From Selaginella moellendorffii (Eukaryota; Streptophyta; Lycopodiopsida; Selaginellales; Selaginellaceae), in NCBI RefSeq assembly GCF_000143415.4, contig NW_003314344.1:640296-681884 (forward strand): 41,589 nt of DNA, given 5' to 3'. Shown in pieces: positions 38,626 to 41,589 of this stretch (position 1 is the first letter of the stretch; the number at the start of each line of letters is the position of its first letter). Below the pieces are notes generated by a model. It searched no databases, was not told where the DNA came from, and was given only the letters and a program-made list of their open reading frames with translations. The position numbers and the translations under genes are program-made.

Positions 38626-41444
38626 CTAAAAACACTTCTCAAGCTCCGCAACTGTAAGGCTTGCCTGGTGGATGTGATGGTCGATCTTAGGATCTTGGTT
38701 TAGTTCCTGCATAAAAATGTAATAGATGTGCTTGTAGGCTAACTATACCTTTCCCCTGTTCTCCCACTGTGTAAAATCTGGACAAGTATAGGATGGATTT
38801 TCGCACATTTTAACAATGTAGCTCGTACCCTTTGATGACTCAGTCACAATAATAAACTCCTTAGCCATAGCACTAATGTAGTTGGTCTTTGTGATTGTGC
38901 ACTTTAGCTCTTTTGCCAGCTTGATCTTCTCTTGTGCACCTTTTGAAATGGAAGACCTGTATTGTACAGCCTTCCCATTCCTAGCTGGTCGTGTATGCCG
39001 GTCTAGTGTTGATATTGGTGGCATAGCAGTACTAACAGTAACATTTGAGGAAGTCTTTAGCTTGAAACCTACTCTCTCCAAACTTTCAATCTCTTCTTTC
39101 AAAAGATTGCAACTTCGCTCAACTAGCCACTCCTCTGGCACAAAATCTGGCTTCAAAATAATTGAGCTGTGGATCCGGCTTGTATGAGTAACATCAGTTC
39201 CACAACAGTAAATCCAGCTTGACTGGTGGCCCTTCACTCCTAGATCTCGACAGCCCTAGAAACATGGCACTGCTGAAGAACTTGAAGCTGAGCGCACAAA
39301 AGTGAGACACTGACCTCGACTCCCAATCATTCCAGAGCAATGTGCATTGCTCTTGGCACTGACTCTTCGAATTGCCCAGTTGATACGAGAAACTGACTCA
39401 CGAGAAATAACCTTGTCAACCTCTGGCACTGGACTTACTTGTGTAACAATTGGCACCTCCTCCACCCCATGTTCCTTAGTTCTTTTCCAGTGTCGTGGAA
39501 CAGAATGGTAATCAAACTCTAGATGGTGAGAGCTAGAAGGAGTGATGTTTGACCCATCAAATATCTGTCGACACTTCATACGGGCTGTTCTCATGTCCCC
39601 AAGTGGTTCATAACTTGATTTCATAGGAGTTCCAGCAACAACTTCCTCCACCATCTTAGACATTGACCCTGCTGTTGGTGTTGTCCTTCTACCAACCCGC
39701 TCTTGAAGCCTGTCTAAGTTCGGACATGTACCAGCAAACCTTGCTTCCTGTGCAGCCAAAGCTTTTGATGACTGCTCAAGAGATCTAGTGAGGTCGGAGA
39801 GTGTAGCTTCATAGAGGGACATTTTTCCTTTCCCTGCTTCGGAAGCTCTCCAACTCCAATGTTTGCTCTCAGAGAGATTAATTGTTGGTGTAAGTGCAAT
39901 ATCATCAAGTGGTTGATCCTACAAAAAATGCAACATTTGAATGTGACAAGAAAGAAAATGAGAGAAAGCTTACATGGAGAGTATAATGACCCCACTGAAA
40001 CATTTGAACTTCCCACCATGCAAGCCAGCATTCCATTTGTGGAAGGTTTTCAATTGGCACTTTGTCTCTTTCACGCCACCATATGCGCATTTCATTTGCC
40101 TTTGCCTTGTGCTCCTCTTTAGTTGGTGCATCCATCCATTCCCAACAAAGCTGCTTGAACTCGTGATGGAAGGTAGACTTGATGCATCGGCAATGTTCAT
40201 TGACGCTCTTTGCCCAATGAAACTCACAACTCTTCTCTCTACCTTGTAATGGCTGATTTTTATCACCTTTGAATACTTGTCGTATAGCCAACCAGTTAGC
40301 ACCAGTTGCATCTGCCATGAAACCACGGAAGTTGGGTTTCTTCCCGGTTCGCTGTTCAACAACCTCGGACATACATGTCCAAAACACGGTTTGTGCTTGA
40401 AAATCTTGAACCTTGAATTCGGCTATAGCTATAGTCAAATTGCACTGCAACCTATTAAAGGAATGGTTATAATGTAAATCGGTATGGATCCTTAAAAAAT
40501 GAAAAGCCACTTACTTATGATCATAAACATGAGCTCCCATTGTTGACCAGCCTGAAACTCGTTCCATATGGTCAAAATGGATCCAAGAATTAGCCAAATC
40601 CCCATCTCTATCCATATCCATTTGTTGTACAAGGTCCACACCAGAAGTAGGACCAAGAGTAGACATCTTAAAGATGAAAGGGCGTTGATTGTTCGAAGTC
40701 ACTTGGCCAACGAATAAGCTCCCATGAATAAACTCATAGGGACATTTTCTCTTTAGCTCCAAAATCCCATCCAATCCAGATTGAAGCTTTCCATCTCGCC
40801 CTTCTCGCACCCAGTTCTTTATTCTACAAAAAAAAAGAGTGTTATTAGTGATAAAGTAGAGTTAAGTGTTAATTTTATACCTGTTTAAATTTGTCATAGG
40901 TTTTATATTTTGAAGTAGGTCCTTCAAGCTATTCTCTGTGAACTCTTTTTTGCTATCAGATTGTAGCAACATGTCCACCACATAGTCCTTTAGTACAGAC
41001 TGTTGAACACACTTTGGAGTTGCTGCACTTTTCTTCCTAGCCTTTGTAGTAACAGTAGTCTTCAAATTGTAAAAAGAATCACGGCGGATTCCTTCCTCGA
41101 TTGCATGTTGATGGTATCTAACATGCACTGCTGCTTTGCCTAAACATCCATCCCGTGTTATAGGAAGAAGGAAGCTCCTCACCTCTCATGTACTGGAACT
41201 CCTTCAATTCCAACCGTAATGATCGAGATTGCCAAAATGCCTTATCCACCACTTCAAAAACTGGTCCAGAAGGAACACACCTACTTGTCTGGGAAGCTAT
41301 GTCGGGAAGCTCATCTTCTTCATTTTCGTCACTGGAGAGAATAACAACTTCATCCTTCACTCCTTGCACAGTTGGCTGTGAAACTGATGCGCTCTCCTCT
41401 CCTCGCTTCGGAGATCCTGTAACTAGATCTCTTGACATGTACAT
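38626..41444 (-). CDS. MULE-like transposase or domesticated derivative
   Basis: Six exons by GT-AG signals: 41444-41183, 41139-40881, 40823-40515, 40451-39974, 39918-39315, 39239-38743. Total is 2409 nt (803 codons with stop), all phases consistent; introns 43-75 bp. The N-terminal part has an acidic stretch preceded by VVIL, a SUMO-interaction-like motif. The middle (exons 3-4) fits a MULE DDE domain: an Asp in VYDHK, then GFMADATGANWLAIRQVFKG, then C-E-F-H-W in a C-x-x-H position. The C-terminal part resembles a SWIM zinc finger (YTCPDF...RGK), but the expected first Cys is Tyr and a TAG follows the RGK. The same frame continues after it as YKHIYYI, again with Tyr where Cys is expected. 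If a 42-nt GT-AG intron removes that stretch, the stop moves to 38626. No terminal inverted repeats are seen. Confidence 0.7.
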
Positions 41445-41589
41445 CTATCAAGATCCCATTGATCCCATTCTCTCCCACACCACTGTCGAGAAGAATAGAT
41501 TTTTCTATCATGATAATGGCATATTGCTCTACTTGTTATTACCCGCCCCTAGCAACTGCCGTCTTTCCTTCTTTTTTTTACCCTTTTTT

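Overview
The window looks like nuclear DNA of a land plant. My best guess is a lycophyte such as Selaginella, and that is inference, not a database match. The reasons are a PLS-type PPR gene with an intronless coding region, a two-DUF26 (CRK-type) receptor kinase, very short GT-AG introns of about 43-75 bp throughout, a plant-style intron-containing elongator tRNA-Met, and a fairly GC-rich gene set sitting in AT-rich repeats.

Layout. Positions 1-5545 are gene-free, AT-rich repeat DNA. They hold a heavily C-to-T decayed Ty3/gypsy copy (about 1970-5230), itself interrupted by a 418-bp TRIM-like module (3583-4000). A young relative of that gypsy element follows at 5546-10553, with two 174-bp LTRs differing at three positions and open gag and pol frames. 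A short gene-rich island follows: elongator tRNA-Met (minus), a coiled-coil gene (11329-12186), PPR pseudogene pieces, an F-box gene or pseudogene (minus), a PLS-type PPR gene (14369-16609), a seven-exon CRK receptor kinase whose spliced exons sum to exactly 668 codons (16825-19195), and a decayed unknown gene (minus).

From 20.9 to 28.4 kb the DNA is AT-rich again. It contains an intact AT-rich ORF for a secreted B-lectin-type protein (23264-24202, minus), repeat families shared with the first 2 kb, and a truncated duplicate of the CRK gene with a 288-bp MITE in one intron. Next come an internally deleted ABCG transporter fragment and a methionine aminopeptidase 2 gene (29061-34228, minus). 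That gene is disabled by frame lesions, a lost metal-ligand Asp and a chromovirus inserted inside an exon.

The right end holds a truncated coiled-coil gene (plus) that probably shared a divergent promoter with the aminopeptidase, a gypsy gag fragment with a Tyr/Asn-rich tail (minus), and a six-exon MULE-like transposase gene (38626-41444, minus) whose exons also sum in frame.

I found no gene cluster acting as one pathway. The main theme is repeat invasion and gene decay around a few intact genes. The intact-looking genes are the tRNA, the 285-codon coiled-coil gene, the PPR, the CRK, the B-lectin ORF and, with reservations, the MULE-like gene and the young gypsy element.
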